NCBI RefSeq assembly: GCF_003977615.1 | Contig: NZ_RYZR01000005.1 | Coordinates: 248,001-312,000, forward strand | Length of the DNA: 64,000 bases | Reading direction: 5' to 3' | Source: Dyella dinghuensis | GTDB lineage: Bacteria > Pseudomonadota > Gammaproteobacteria > Xanthomonadales > Rhodanobacteraceae | Part shown: piece by piece, positions 54,106 to 62,550 of the stretch | Numbering within the stretch: the stretch's first letter is position 1 | Layout: each line of letters opens with the position of its first letter | The notes under the pieces: generated by a model | Databases searched by the model: none | Seen by the model: the letters and a program-made list of their open reading frames with translations, nothing else | What the model was told of the DNA's origin: nothing | Made by a program: the position numbers and the translations under genes

Positions 54106-54139
54106 AAAAGAGCGCGGCATTCACTGCTGCGCTCTTTTT
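54106..54139. terminator. Bidirectional terminator after pit
   Basis: AAAAGAGCGC pairs with GCGCTCTTTT across a 13-base loop containing GGCA/TGCT; A and T tracts lie on either side, ending both pit and the His-rich gene. Confidence 0.88.
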
Positions 54140-54223
54140 GCATGAGGCTGATTGAACCAATCACCCGGAATCACAGTTGGTCGTCCCTGACCGTGCCACT
54201 TCCTGAGATGACCGTGGCAATGC

Positions 54224-54439
54224 TTAGTGCTTGTGATGCTTTGCCGCGTGTTTCTTGGCGGCGTGTTCGGCGTGCTCGATCGCATGCAATTTGTGGCCGT
54301 GCGCAAGGTGCGCATGGTGACTGGCCGTATCGTGGTCACCGGATTCGGCATGTTTTGCCGCTTCGCGATGATGCTTGGCTGCCTCGTCCAGATGCTTTGC
54401 AGCTTCGTGGTGATGATGATGAATCTCATGCTCGCTCAT
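54224..54439 (-). CDS. Small His/Ala-rich protein
   Basis: The 71-residue protein is about one-third histidine with repeated EAAKHH/HAEHA patterns (EIHHHHHEAAKHLDEAAKHH, then REAAKHAESGDHDTASHHAH). It is probably a single helical coil able to bind metal. Similar short proteins annotated as hypothetical occur in Burkholderia and Xanthomonadales. GAGGAGAG four bases before the ATG is a strong ribosome site. A hairpin precedes it in the 5' leader. Confidence 0.8.
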   Translation of the reverse strand: MSEHEIHHHHHEAAKHLDEAAKHHREAAKHAESGDHDTASHHAHLAHGHKLHAIEHAEHAAKKHAAKHHKH

Positions 54440-54453
54440 GCAACTCTCCTCGA

Positions 54454-54494
54454 TAGCTAGGCACCCGGCACAGATAACCGGGCTTTGCTAGCTA
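54454..54494 (-). promoter_or_regulatory. Hairpin in the 5' leader of the His-rich gene
   Basis: TAGCTAG (54454-54460) pairs with CTAGCTA (54488-54494), with an inner CCCGG/CCGGG pair, giving a two-part stem that ends a few bases before the Shine-Dalgarno. The remainder of 54495-54768 has no gene; GTTGCGCAAC at 54692-54701 is a small palindrome. Confidence 0.5.
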
Positions 54495-54768
54495 ATCAGA
54501 AGACGGTGTCATGCTTGTGACGTCAGACAATCTCGTTTTTCCCATCCGTTACAAAGTAATGCATGACGGCTCTAGGCGAGCAACGTTTGTCGAACAACCT
54601 GTTCGCACGATCAACACGTGCCTGAACAAACGCAACGCCTCATGACATTTTGCAACATTGTTTTCACATGCAAGCTGTTGCCATGGTTGCGCAACATGAA
54701 ACGGACCGGCGTAATCGCTCGTCCGATCACTTTGCAAACAAGTGATTTATATGCCCAAGGAGATTGCC

Positions 54769-55212
54769 ATGCGTAACCTGTCCATTCTGCGCAAAACACT
54801 AATCGCGAGCGGTGTCTTGATGGCCGTTGCTGCTCTACCGCTGACTCAGGCGATGGCGCAGGACACGTCCGGCTCATCCGCCATGCAATCCTCGCAACAA
54901 GCGCCAGCCTCCGCAGCGTCGTCAAGCAACGAAACCGTACCCGGCAAGGTAGATGACTCCTGGATCACCACCAAGGTGAAATCCAAGCTCGCGGCAGCGA
55001 AAGGTATTAAATCCTCGGATATCTCCGTCAACACGACGGAAGGTGTTGTGACGTTGACAGGCACAGTAGCCTCGTCCAAACAACGCACGCGCGTCGAGCA
55101 CCTCGCGAAACAGGTCAAAGGTGTCAAGAGCGTCGATGGCAGCGGTTTGACTGTCAGCGCAACAAGCAGCAGTTCAACGCCTGCATCGTCAAGCAGCGCC
55201 AGCAATCACTAA
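54769..55212 (+). CDS. Periplasmic BON-domain protein (OsmY-like)
   Basis: The 147-residue product has a signal peptide (LIASGVLMAVAALPLTQAMAQ), a Ser/Ala-rich linker and one BON domain (DDSWITTKVKSKLAAAKGIKS then ISVNTTEGVVTLTGTVASS). BON domains bind phospholipid and help envelope stability under stress. The C-terminus is Ser-rich. GGAG precedes ATG 54769. E. coli OsmY has two BON domains; this has one. Confidence 0.87.
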   Translation: MRNLSILRKTLIASGVLMAVAALPLTQAMAQDTSGSSAMQSSQQAPASAASSSNETVPGKVDDSWITTKVKSKLAAAKGIKSSDISVNTTEGVVTLTGTVASSKQRTRVEHLAKQVKGVKSVDGSGLTVSATSSSSTPASSSSASNH

Positions 55213-55314
55213 AAGCGGGTTCGCTCGATGAGTGAACAGCTTTCGATTATGCCGGGCGAGATTCTGCATACCTCGCCCGGCATTGTTCCCGAGCTCGCGT
55301 TGTGAGCAGATTCG

Positions 55315-56073
55315 TCAGTCACGACTTGCGTTGTCGTTGTTTTGCACGGCCGCAGGCCTTTCCTTTAGAACGCCCTGCAAGTTTCCGACTGTTACAGTGC
55401 CTTTCCACATCGCATCGCGAACGCCGAAATATTCTTTAGGCACCCAGAACCATTTCGAGTAGAAGTCTGTGCAGACGCGAATGTCGCCAGACTCACAATT
55501 CGCGTTTCCCCGCGATATGTACATGTCCGAGTAACCGATAAATCCCGGTTCGGCCCCAAGACCGAATATGTCCATCCAGCTATCGTGCAAGGCTCTAACT
55601 TCGCGCGGCTTCGCACTGGCGTCGCCGAACTGTTTGTATAGCGTCTGTTCCAGAGCGAGCGCCTGCTTCTGCTGATCGGAAGTCAGTTGTTGCCAGATCC
55701 GGTCACGGGTTTTCTCAAATGGCGGATATTCGCGCTCCGCCGAAAGAGCCACCCATGCGTAAGCTTTCACAGGGTCCTTCGGGACGCCCTGGCCATTGAG
55801 ATACATCAGGCCTACGCTGACTTGCGATACCTTGTCCGCGTACCAGGCGCTTGCCTGGAAATCGTACATGGCATTCTTGTAGTTTCCTATCGAGTAATCT
55901 TCCATGCCGCGATATTCGTAGCGAAGATCGGGATGGCCGACCGTCGTCGTGTTTTCCATAACGTGTAAAGCGTGGCGGGGAGTTGGCAATTTATCCGCGC
56001 TGTCTTGCGCGAACACAGGAACAACGATTGACGAGAGCGCGAGTGCTGCGAAACCGACGTGATGCAATTTCAT
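55315..56073 (-). CDS. Secreted Sel1-like protein, paralogue A
   Basis: The 252-residue secreted protein (signal peptide HVGFAALALSSIVVPVFAQ) contains a Sel1-like unit SQVSVGLMYLNGQGVPKDPVKAYAWVALSAEREYPPF. It shares long stretches with the following gene, including GHPDL, GMEDY/GMRRY, AMYDF/AMKDF and YADK-SQ-S-GLMYL. GGAGG precedes the ATG. The pair is clearly a tandem duplication. Cysteines late in the protein (NCESGDIRVCTDF) match CAQDNFNECSDP in the paralogue. Confidence 0.8.
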   Translation of the reverse strand: MKLHHVGFAALALSSIVVPVFAQDSADKLPTPRHALHVMENTTTVGHPDLRYEYRGMEDYSIGNYKNAMYDFQASAWYADKVSQVSVGLMYLNGQGVPKDPVKAYAWVALSAEREYPPFEKTRDRIWQQLTSDQQKQALALEQTLYKQFGDASAKPREVRALHDSWMDIFGLGAEPGFIGYSDMYISRGNANCESGDIRVCTDFYSKWFWVPKEYFGVRDAMWKGTVTVGNLQGVLKERPAAVQNNDNASRD

Positions 56074-56247
56074 GATGACCTCCTGCGCATTCAATCCTTG
56101 GAAACGCGACGTGACAGTCCGGCTGCCACGCGATCAACAGAAAGCGTATGTACCGTACAACCGTTCGATGACGCTGCGCGAGTGCCGTTGGGCGCAGTTC
56201 GCCTTGCGCTCATGTAAAAACTAAACCGCAAAGAAGCATGCGGCTAG

Positions 56248-56964
56248 TTATTGGCCATTGCCGTGAACATTTTGCAGCGGCCCCATGGTTACGGTGCCGC
56301 GCCAGGTCGCGTCGCGCCCGGCGAAGTAATTGTTGGGATCCCAATACCATTTGGCATAGGGATCGCTGCACTCGTTGAAGTTGTCCTGCGCACAAATCTT
56401 CACGCCGTTATAGGTATGCACATCGGCGCTGGCACCGTAATTGATGCCCGCTGTCATATCCACCTTGCTGTCACGTATCGCTTGCAGCATGCGCGGCTTG
56501 GCAACTGCATCGCCATACTGTGCAGCGATGGTCTGCTGCATCACCTTGGCCTCTTTGCGTTGCTGAGAGTCCAGATCTGCCCATACCTGATTTTGCGTCG
56601 CCGTAAATTGCGGATATTGACGCTCCGCCGCTACGGAAACCCATGCGTACGCTTTGACGGGATCTTTCTCTATGCCCTGACCGCGCAGATACATCAGACC
56701 GATGCTTAGCTGCGACGGTTTGTCCGCATAGTATGCGGCCTGCAAAAAGTCTTTCATGGCACCGGAATAGTCACCGGCTTCATAACGGCGCATACCGGCA
56801 AACTCATTGAAGAGATCGGGATGGCCCTGGGTATAGGTCTTGTCCATCGTCGCCAGCGTCGACGTCGTATCGTTCGGCGGCGATGCGGGGGCGTCTTGCG
56901 CGAGCGCTGAACCAGGAACCGCGCAAAGCAGCAACCCTAAAAGCTCCACATACGGCTGTTTCAT
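56248..56964 (-). CDS. Secreted Sel1-like protein, paralogue B
   Basis: The 238-residue protein has a signal peptide (VELLGLLLCAVPGSALAQ) and the unit SQLSIGLMYLRGQGIEKDPVKAYAWVSVAAERQYPQF. Both paralogues carry the GRDATWRGTVTMGPLQNV-like ending (GVRDAMWKGTVTVGNLQGV in A). The identical GGAGGTCATCATGAA start context supports recent duplication of the whole unit. Sel1 repeats mediate protein contacts; no partner is evident. Confidence 0.8.
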   Translation of the reverse strand: MKQPYVELLGLLLCAVPGSALAQDAPASPPNDTTSTLATMDKTYTQGHPDLFNEFAGMRRYEAGDYSGAMKDFLQAAYYADKPSQLSIGLMYLRGQGIEKDPVKAYAWVSVAAERQYPQFTATQNQVWADLDSQQRKEAKVMQQTIAAQYGDAVAKPRMLQAIRDSKVDMTAGINYGASADVHTYNGVKICAQDNFNECSDPYAKWYWDPNNYFAGRDATWRGTVTMGPLQNVHGNGQ

Positions 56965-57144
56965 GATGACCTCCGACGCGTTCGTCAAAACCACGCGGCG
57001 CGGCATCTTGAATGCCGCGTCATCGGCATAAGGCGAGCTACATCCTACGCCTGACGCGAACGTTGTGAAGGCCCTAGCGAGCGCCATCGCAAAGGGATTA
57101 ATCCTTTGTGAGGACGATCTATGCGTACCGTTAAACGGATGCTT

Positions 57145-58524
57145 TTACGACGCTTGTTCTTTTTCTTGCGAGGCGAGCAAATCCAGCGCTTCACGCAAAT
57201 AGTGGAGCGCTTCGTCGCGAGCAGGTTCGTCGACGTAATCGGGCGTGCTCGCTACCGGCTCACCATCGAGTTCCAGCACCAGCGAGCGTGGCAGAACATG
57301 CAGCGTTGCGGCATCGCCACCCAGCGTCTTCAGCTGCTTTTGCACGACACCCGCTGCCTTGGGATCCTTGAACGATTTGGACAGCAACAACTCGTCGCCT
57401 TCCGATGAGAACAACCGGAAACGGAAGCTGCCGTCCGTGTCGCGGAAGCTCGCGAAACGTGGCGACTTGATCGATTTGCTCGGCAACTTCGCTGAGCCCG
57501 CGCGCATTGTCACAGACGACATCGCACGCAGGCCAATGGCATCGCGAAGCTCGGCGAGTTTCGGTGCGGCAACGGCACGTGCCTTGCGCGCGCCTTCGCG
57601 CAAAATGTCTTCGATGGCGGCCGGACGCGAGATGAGGCTTTCATAGCGCTCTCGCATCGGCGCCACATCGGCTTCGATGCGCTCGTACAACACCTGCTTC
57701 GCTTCACCCCAACCGATGCCTTCTTCCAGCGCGCGACGGAACGCTGCGCTTTCCGCATCGCTGGCGAAAGCATGGAAGATGGTGAAAAGCGAGGAGCTAT
57801 CGGGATCTTTCGGTTCGCCCGGTGTGCGCGAATCGGTGACGATGCGCATGACCGTCTCGCGCAAATGTTTTGCGCCGCCTGCAAACAACGGAATAGTGTT
57901 GTCGTAGCTCTTGGACATCTTGCGACCGTCCAGCCCCGGCAACGTGGCCACTTGCTCTTCGATCACCGCTTCAGGCAATACGAAGAATTCGCGGCCGTAA
58001 ATGTGATTGAAGCGCTGGCCGATATCGCGCGCCATTTCAATGTGCTGAATCTGATCGCGGCCGACGGGCACCTGTTTCGCATCGAACGCCAAAATATCCG
58101 CGGCCATCAGCACCGGATACATGTACAAACCCGCTGTGATACCCGCATCGGCGTCTTCACCCGTTTCGGTGTTCTTGTCGACCGCAGCCTTGTACGCATG
58201 AGCGCGGTTCAGAAGGCCTTTCGAGGTGACGCAGGTAAGCAACCATGTGAGCTCCGGAATTTCCGGAATGTCCGATTGCTTGTAGAAGGTGACCTTGTTC
58301 GGATCGAGTCCCGCCGCCAGCCACGTTGCCGCGATTTCCAGGCGCGAGCGTTCAATGCGCGCCGGATCGTCGCTCTTGATCAGCGCGTGGTAATCGGCCA
58401 TGAAGAAGAACGCATCGACATCGGCACGGCGGCTTGCGGCGATCGCCGGGCGAATCGCGCCAACGTAGTTGCCAAGATGCGGCGTGCCGGTGGTGGTGAT
58501 GCCGGTAAGGACGCGTGTTTGCAT
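57145..58524 (-). CDS. trpS: Tryptophanyl-tRNA synthetase with a C-terminal extra domain
   Basis: The 459-residue protein is longer than typical bacterial TrpRS (about 330). The class I motifs are TGTPHLGN (residues 13-19, HIGH) and KMSKS (202-206). The catalytic body ends near 333. Residues 334-353 form a linker, and 354-430 (FASFRDTDGSFRFRLFSSEG, then LLLSKSFKDPKAAGVVQKQL) resemble the YegP/DUF1508 fold. An acidic helix ends the protein. The extension is a fusion typical of some Xanthomonadales. Its role, perhaps tRNA contact, is unknown. Confidence 0.92.
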   Translation of the reverse strand: MQTRVLTGITTTGTPHLGNYVGAIRPAIAASRRADVDAFFFMADYHALIKSDDPARIERSRLEIAATWLAAGLDPNKVTFYKQSDIPEIPELTWLLTCVTSKGLLNRAHAYKAAVDKNTETGEDADAGITAGLYMYPVLMAADILAFDAKQVPVGRDQIQHIEMARDIGQRFNHIYGREFFVLPEAVIEEQVATLPGLDGRKMSKSYDNTIPLFAGGAKHLRETVMRIVTDSRTPGEPKDPDSSSLFTIFHAFASDAESAAFRRALEEGIGWGEAKQVLYERIEADVAPMRERYESLISRPAAIEDILREGARKARAVAAPKLAELRDAIGLRAMSSVTMRAGSAKLPSKSIKSPRFASFRDTDGSFRFRLFSSEGDELLLSKSFKDPKAAGVVQKQLKTLGGDAATLHVLPRSLVLELDGEPVASTPDYVDEPARDEALHYLREALDLLASQEKEQAS

Positions 58525-58635
58525 GCGGCGACAGTCAATTCATCGAACGAGTGAACATTTCCGCACAGTTACGTGCGGGCTGATTTCAGGCAGTGTACGG
58601 GTAAAACCGGGAAACGCGACCCATGCGCAGTCCGA

Positions 58636-59559
58636 TCAATCCGGGCCGCGCATCAAGGTGGACTTGCCGAACAGCGATTCGACCAGCTCCACAGCAAGTT
58701 TGGCCGTCTGATTGCGTTTGTCGTAAGCCGGATTCAGCTCGACGATATCCACCGAACCCAGACGCCCCGTGTCGGCAATCATCTCCATGCACAGCTGCGC
58801 TTCGCGATAGGTCGGCCCGCCACGCACCGTCGTGCCGACGCCGGGCGCGATGGACGGATCGAGGAAATCGACATCGAAGCTCACGTGCAGATGCGTATCG
58901 GCATCCAGACCATCCAGCGCCTCTTCCATCGTGCGCTTCATGCCCACTTCGTCGATGTGGCGCATATCGTAGATATCCATCTTCGCTTCGCGCACGAGGC
59001 GCTTCTCGCCTTCGTCCACCGAACGGATGCCGATCTGACGAAAAACATCTGGAGAGACCGCCGGTACGCGATCGCCGATTTCCACCAGCTCGCGCGGCCC
59101 GTTGCCGCACAAACAGGCGACCGGCATGCCGTGGATGTTGCCCGATGGCGTAACTTGCGAGGTGTTGAAATCTGCATGTGCATCCAGCCACAAAACACGC
59201 AGCTTGCGCCCCTGTTCGCGGCAATGGCGCGCGACGGCGCTGATCGAACCAATCGCCAGACAGTGATCGCCACCCAGCATGACCGGCAGGCGCCCGGCCT
59301 GCAGTTCGTGATGGATGGCGCCGTGTACGGCGGTATTCCAGGCGATGACTTCAGGCAGATGGCGGTAGCCCTGCTCCGGCGGCTGCCAGGGGTTCATCGG
59401 GCCATGCAGGTTGCCGCGATCGATGACCTCCAGCCCACGGCGGCGCAATTTCTCGGCCAGCTGGGCAACGCGTAAGGCTTCGGGCCCCATGGAGGCCCCC
59501 CGATGTCCCGCACCGATGTCGGTAGGCGCGCCAACCAGTGCAATCACCTGCTTACTCAT
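58636..59559 (-). CDS. rocF: Arginase
   Basis: Arginase (307 residues) hydrolyses arginine to ornithine and urea. Manganese ligands are in GGDHCLAIGS, WLDAHADFNTSQVTPSGNIHGMPVA and SFDVDFLDPSIAPGVGTTVRGG; the C-terminus has VDIVELNPAYDKRNQTAKLA. The N-terminus matches eukaryotic/Bacillus arginase (GAPTDIGAGHRGASMGPEALR). I start at MSKQVIALVGAPTD; the ribosome site is weak (GAGAAA). Confidence 0.94.
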   Translation of the reverse strand: MSKQVIALVGAPTDIGAGHRGASMGPEALRVAQLAEKLRRRGLEVIDRGNLHGPMNPWQPPEQGYRHLPEVIAWNTAVHGAIHHELQAGRLPVMLGGDHCLAIGSISAVARHCREQGRKLRVLWLDAHADFNTSQVTPSGNIHGMPVACLCGNGPRELVEIGDRVPAVSPDVFRQIGIRSVDEGEKRLVREAKMDIYDMRHIDEVGMKRTMEEALDGLDADTHLHVSFDVDFLDPSIAPGVGTTVRGGPTYREAQLCMEMIADTGRLGSVDIVELNPAYDKRNQTAKLAVELVESLFGKSTLMRGPD

Positions 59560-59725
59560 ACTGCTTTTCTCGTGATGTTTCGCGTAGATAGCCAAGTGTA
59601 CCGGGTCGGGCGTTGACGGCCCATTAGGCCTCCCCAGGCCCGATGAATTGAGGCCTTCATGCATCTGCGATAAAAAGGCACCACAGGGAGAGGCGGCGCC
59701 CCTTCGCGCCGCACAGGGGGACAAT

Positions 59726-60865
59726 ATGACTTGCGCAGTATGTGGGGCGGCGACGTCAGGTACGTCGACGATTTGCGGTTCATGCGATCAGGTTGTCGGG
59801 CGCGGCCGGTTTGCCGGCAGCGGCGGCTCGTATTCATCGGGATCAGGACGCCTTGAGGATGTCTCATCGGGCATGGCGGCGGTCTGGTTTGTCGTTCTGC
59901 TGGCGATAACGCTGGGCAGCACCTTCGTCCTCCTGGGGCGACCCACCGATGCATTTACCAGCGGCGAACTGTTCGGCGGCGTAGCTGCCCATATCTTGCT
60001 GGCCGCGATCATTGCGGGGCTGCTTCGCTGGACGGCAAAAGCCCGTTTTGGGCGAACGTTCCTGATCACGTGGGCGATACTCATACCGCTGATGTTTATT
60101 TCGAACATCGCGCAGCGAAGTCAGCTGCAGAATCAAGGCGTGCATCAGGCACTGCTTGATCTGCGCAAGGCGATGAACACCAAGAGTCCGGCGACCAGTT
60201 CATCCGTCGCGCCCACGGCGAATCAGCCCACGGCAAATCAAACAGTGTCGTCCGATGGCAGCGGTGCATCGGCATTGCAAGTCGCCATCGAACACATTGC
60301 GCAAAATGCTGCGGCATTCAAGCAGCAGCAAGCGGCACGCACGCAGAAGGAAAAAGATCTTCATATTGAGCTTGTCTTGCAGCCGCAACGTCTTGTGTCG
60401 GCGCAGGGGATCGGGCTGAGCCGCTCATCGGTTGATCAATACCGAAACCTGATGACCGAACAACAGACCGCGCTGAAGACGTTCGAAGACCAGAACCAGG
60501 CGTATCTGATGCAGTTGCCCGAACCCATGCAAGACGCGGCACTGCGTGGCTTTCTGAAGTCGCGCGCATCGGCGGATCAGGCGTTCGACCAGTACTTTCT
60601 CGTAGAGAACACTACGGCCGATACGTTCGATCAAGTGTTGGACGTTGCGCAGCATGCACTCGGTCGCTCGCGCCTCGATAGCAACGGCAAACTGCTGCTT
60701 CCCGAACCGATGCATAGCCAGATGGTGAGCCTGTGGCAAACGCTCCAGCAGAACGTCGTGCAGGAGACGGAAGCCAAGCAGAACATGCAGGCACTGGCTG
60801 CACAGCATCAACAACAGATGGATCAGCTGCTGCAGCAAACTGCAACGCCAGGATCGTCCCAATAG
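59726..60865 (+). CDS. Zinc-ribbon membrane protein with periplasmic coiled coil
   Basis: The protein of 379 residues begins with a treble-clef zinc ribbon (CAVC...CGSC, residues 3-22), then a Gly/Ser-rich linker. Three hydrophobic segments follow (about 48-66, 80-100 and 110-127). A long Gln-rich soluble region (about 135-379) has coiled-coil character (AAFKQQQAARTQKEKD; MQALAAQHQQQMDQLLQQ). ATG 59726 gives the CxxC start. I do not recognise a family. A cytosolic zinc ribbon with an exported tail suggests a scaffold, by inference. Confidence 0.7.
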   Translation: MTCAVCGAATSGTSTICGSCDQVVGRGRFAGSGGSYSSGSGRLEDVSSGMAAVWFVVLLAITLGSTFVLLGRPTDAFTSGELFGGVAAHILLAAIIAGLLRWTAKARFGRTFLITWAILIPLMFISNIAQRSQLQNQGVHQALLDLRKAMNTKSPATSSSVAPTANQPTANQTVSSDGSGASALQVAIEHIAQNAAAFKQQQAARTQKEKDLHIELVLQPQRLVSAQGIGLSRSSVDQYRNLMTEQQTALKTFEDQNQAYLMQLPEPMQDAALRGFLKSRASADQAFDQYFLVENTTADTFDQVLDVAQHALGRSRLDSNGKLLLPEPMHSQMVSLWQTLQQNVVQETEAKQNMQALAAQHQQQMDQLLQQTATPGSSQ

Positions 60866-60897
60866 ATTTCGTGGAATCCACATAGCAACAGGCAAAC

Positions 60898-60925
60898 AAA
60901 AAGCCCGCGACGAAGCGGGCTTTTT
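60898..60925. terminator. Bidirectional terminator between the zinc-ribbon gene and tRNA-Thr
   Basis: GCCCGC/GCGGGC stem flanked by A5 and T5 tracts; it can end both converging transcripts. Confidence 0.9.
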
Positions 60926-60933
60926 GTTGAAAC

Positions 60934-61009
60934 TGGTGCCGGCACCCGGATTCGAACTGGGGACCTACCGCTTACAAGGCGGTTGCTCTACCAACTGAGC
61001 TATGCCGGC
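60934..61009 (-). tRNA. tRNA-Thr (anticodon TGT)
   Basis: On the minus strand a complete cloverleaf of 76 bases is visible, including an encoded CCA. The acceptor GCCGGCA pairs with TGCCGGC, D arm GCTC/GAGC, anticodon stem ACCGC/GCGGT around CTTGTAA, and T arm with GTTCGAATC. The anticodon is TGT, decoding ACA/ACG-type threonine codons. The body closely matches E. coli tRNA-Thr(TGT). Confidence 0.97.
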
Positions 61010-61039
61010 ATGGAGCCGACTATTGTAGCAAACCATCGC

Positions 61040-61759
61040 TCAAAAACAGCCCGTGCTGTGGGATCCGATCGCGGTATCGTGGACGCGGCTGCGCCAGTCG
61101 AAGTGGGCGCTGTCTACCGGGATCAGGTCCAGCCAGTACTCCGGGACGGTTTCCGTGCGCTCGCTCATCTGGGCGGGGAAACCCGCTTCGGCGATCTGAT
61201 CGCGGCGCTTGCGCGCATTGGCCGGGTCCTTGAACAGACCCAGGGAAACCGTGTTCTGGTCGTCCCCGGCGCCGCTGATCACAAAATAATCCTGGATGTT
61301 TTTCGCCGCGAGCTGACGCGCTTCCGCAAGCGCCGCGGCATGGCTGGACGTGGCCGGCAGATAAACCCACCACCCGCGCGACTGCGTGGTCTGCTCCTGC
61401 CGGGCACGCATGCGTTGAACTTGCGGCTCGAGCGCATTGCGTGCCACGCGCAGATCTTCCTGCGTCGCAAACGGGCCCAGCGCCATGCACGCGTAGCTGA
61501 GCGTATTGGTCGATGGCTGCGCCGACAACGGATTGGCCGCCGAGGAGGATTGCGCGGGCGTCGCTGCCGCCACGTTCGTCGCCGAGGCGCTTGACGTCAC
61601 CGATGCCGCGGGTGGCGGCAATTCCGACAGCAGATGCAATTTATTAACGCCCGGATCGGTGGGCAGATGCGCGTGCGTGTCGTTCTGGCCAAGCAGCAGC
61701 CATGCGCCGACAGCGATATTGAGTGCAATAAGCAATACGAACAGCAGGCGCAGAAGCAT
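61040..61759 (-). CDS. SPOR-domain membrane protein
   Basis: The 239-residue protein has an N-terminal membrane helix (LLRLLFVLLIALNIAVGAWLLL), an Ala/Ser/Pro-rich linker and a C-terminal SPOR-like domain with YFVISGAGDDQNTVSLGLFKDPANARKRRDQIAEAGFPA. SPOR domains bind septal peptidoglycan. It starts 32 bases after the coaX stop, so birA-coaX-SPOR form an operon. The preceding ORF start at 61828 is not needed. Confidence 0.85.
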   Translation of the reverse strand: MLLRLLFVLLIALNIAVGAWLLLGQNDTHAHLPTDPGVNKLHLLSELPPPAASVTSSASATNVAAATPAQSSSAANPLSAQPSTNTLSYACMALGPFATQEDLRVARNALEPQVQRMRARQEQTTQSRGWWVYLPATSSHAAALAEARQLAAKNIQDYFVISGAGDDQNTVSLGLFKDPANARKRRDQIAEAGFPAQMSERTETVPEYWLDLIPVDSAHFDWRSRVHDTAIGSHSTGCF

Positions 61760-61791
61760 TAGCCATTCACCAGCATGGGTCGTTGGGGATT

Positions 61792-62550
61792 CTAGGGGGA
61801 TGCGGGCGCGGGATGGGAGTGGGCCCATATAAGTAAGCCACGCAGCACGCTATCGGGCGCGAGTTCGGCGGACAAGCCCAGCAGCGGCAGCAATGTCGCC
61901 GCGTCGCCGCCATCTAACAGCAAGCGTGGTGCTTTTCCGGGATGTTGGTTGGCGATGTGCCGGGTAAACCGTTCGATCAACGCCGCAACCGCTTGCCAGC
62001 AACCCGATGCCACGGCGTCAGGCGTGTTGTCGGCGATATCGCGAATCGCAGCGCGATAATCGGTTTGCACGCGCACCGTCGCGCCAAGCAGCGATTGCTG
62101 CATCAGCAGCGGACCGGGCGCGATCAAACCGCCCAGATGCTGGCCATCCGCTGCAAGCGCATCCAGCGTCAGCGCCGTGCCGATACCTGCGAGCACGCAA
62201 GGCGTATGCCCTTCCGCGTGCGCCGCCACCATCGCAAGAAAACGATCCACGCCCAGCCGATGCGGTTCGGGATACGCGTTGCGCACGCCGCATGCTTGCG
62301 CAGGTGTGCGCACCCACGTCACGTCGCGCGCAAAGATCTCAGCGATCAGGGTTTGAATCTGTGCCTCGCGTACTTCATCCACGACGGACGAACCCAACAC
62401 ATGGTCCGGATGTGTCAGCGCTCGCCACGATTGCGTCAAAACGTTTGCGACGTCTTCGTTCCACGCGACGGCACCGCGTGCCGACCAGCCATTCGCGGCC
62501 GCCATCGCCCATTTCAGCCGTGTGTTGCCAAGGTCAAGCAGGAGTTTCAT
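61792..62550 (-). CDS. coaX: Type III pantothenate kinase
   Basis: CoaX (252 residues) phosphorylates pantothenate in coenzyme A synthesis. The ASKHA-fold motifs are LLLDLGNTRLKWA at the N-terminus, PHRLGVDRFLAMVAAH and AGIGTALTLDALAADGQHLGGLIAPG. The ATG overlaps the birA stop (ATGA), a common coaX-birA pairing. Confidence 0.95.
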   Translation of the reverse strand: MKLLLDLGNTRLKWAMAAANGWSARGAVAWNEDVANVLTQSWRALTHPDHVLGSSVVDEVREAQIQTLIAEIFARDVTWVRTPAQACGVRNAYPEPHRLGVDRFLAMVAAHAEGHTPCVLAGIGTALTLDALAADGQHLGGLIAPGPLLMQQSLLGATVRVQTDYRAAIRDIADNTPDAVASGCWQAVAALIERFTRHIANQHPGKAPRLLLDGGDAATLLPLLGLSAELAPDSVLRGLLIWAHSHPAPASP

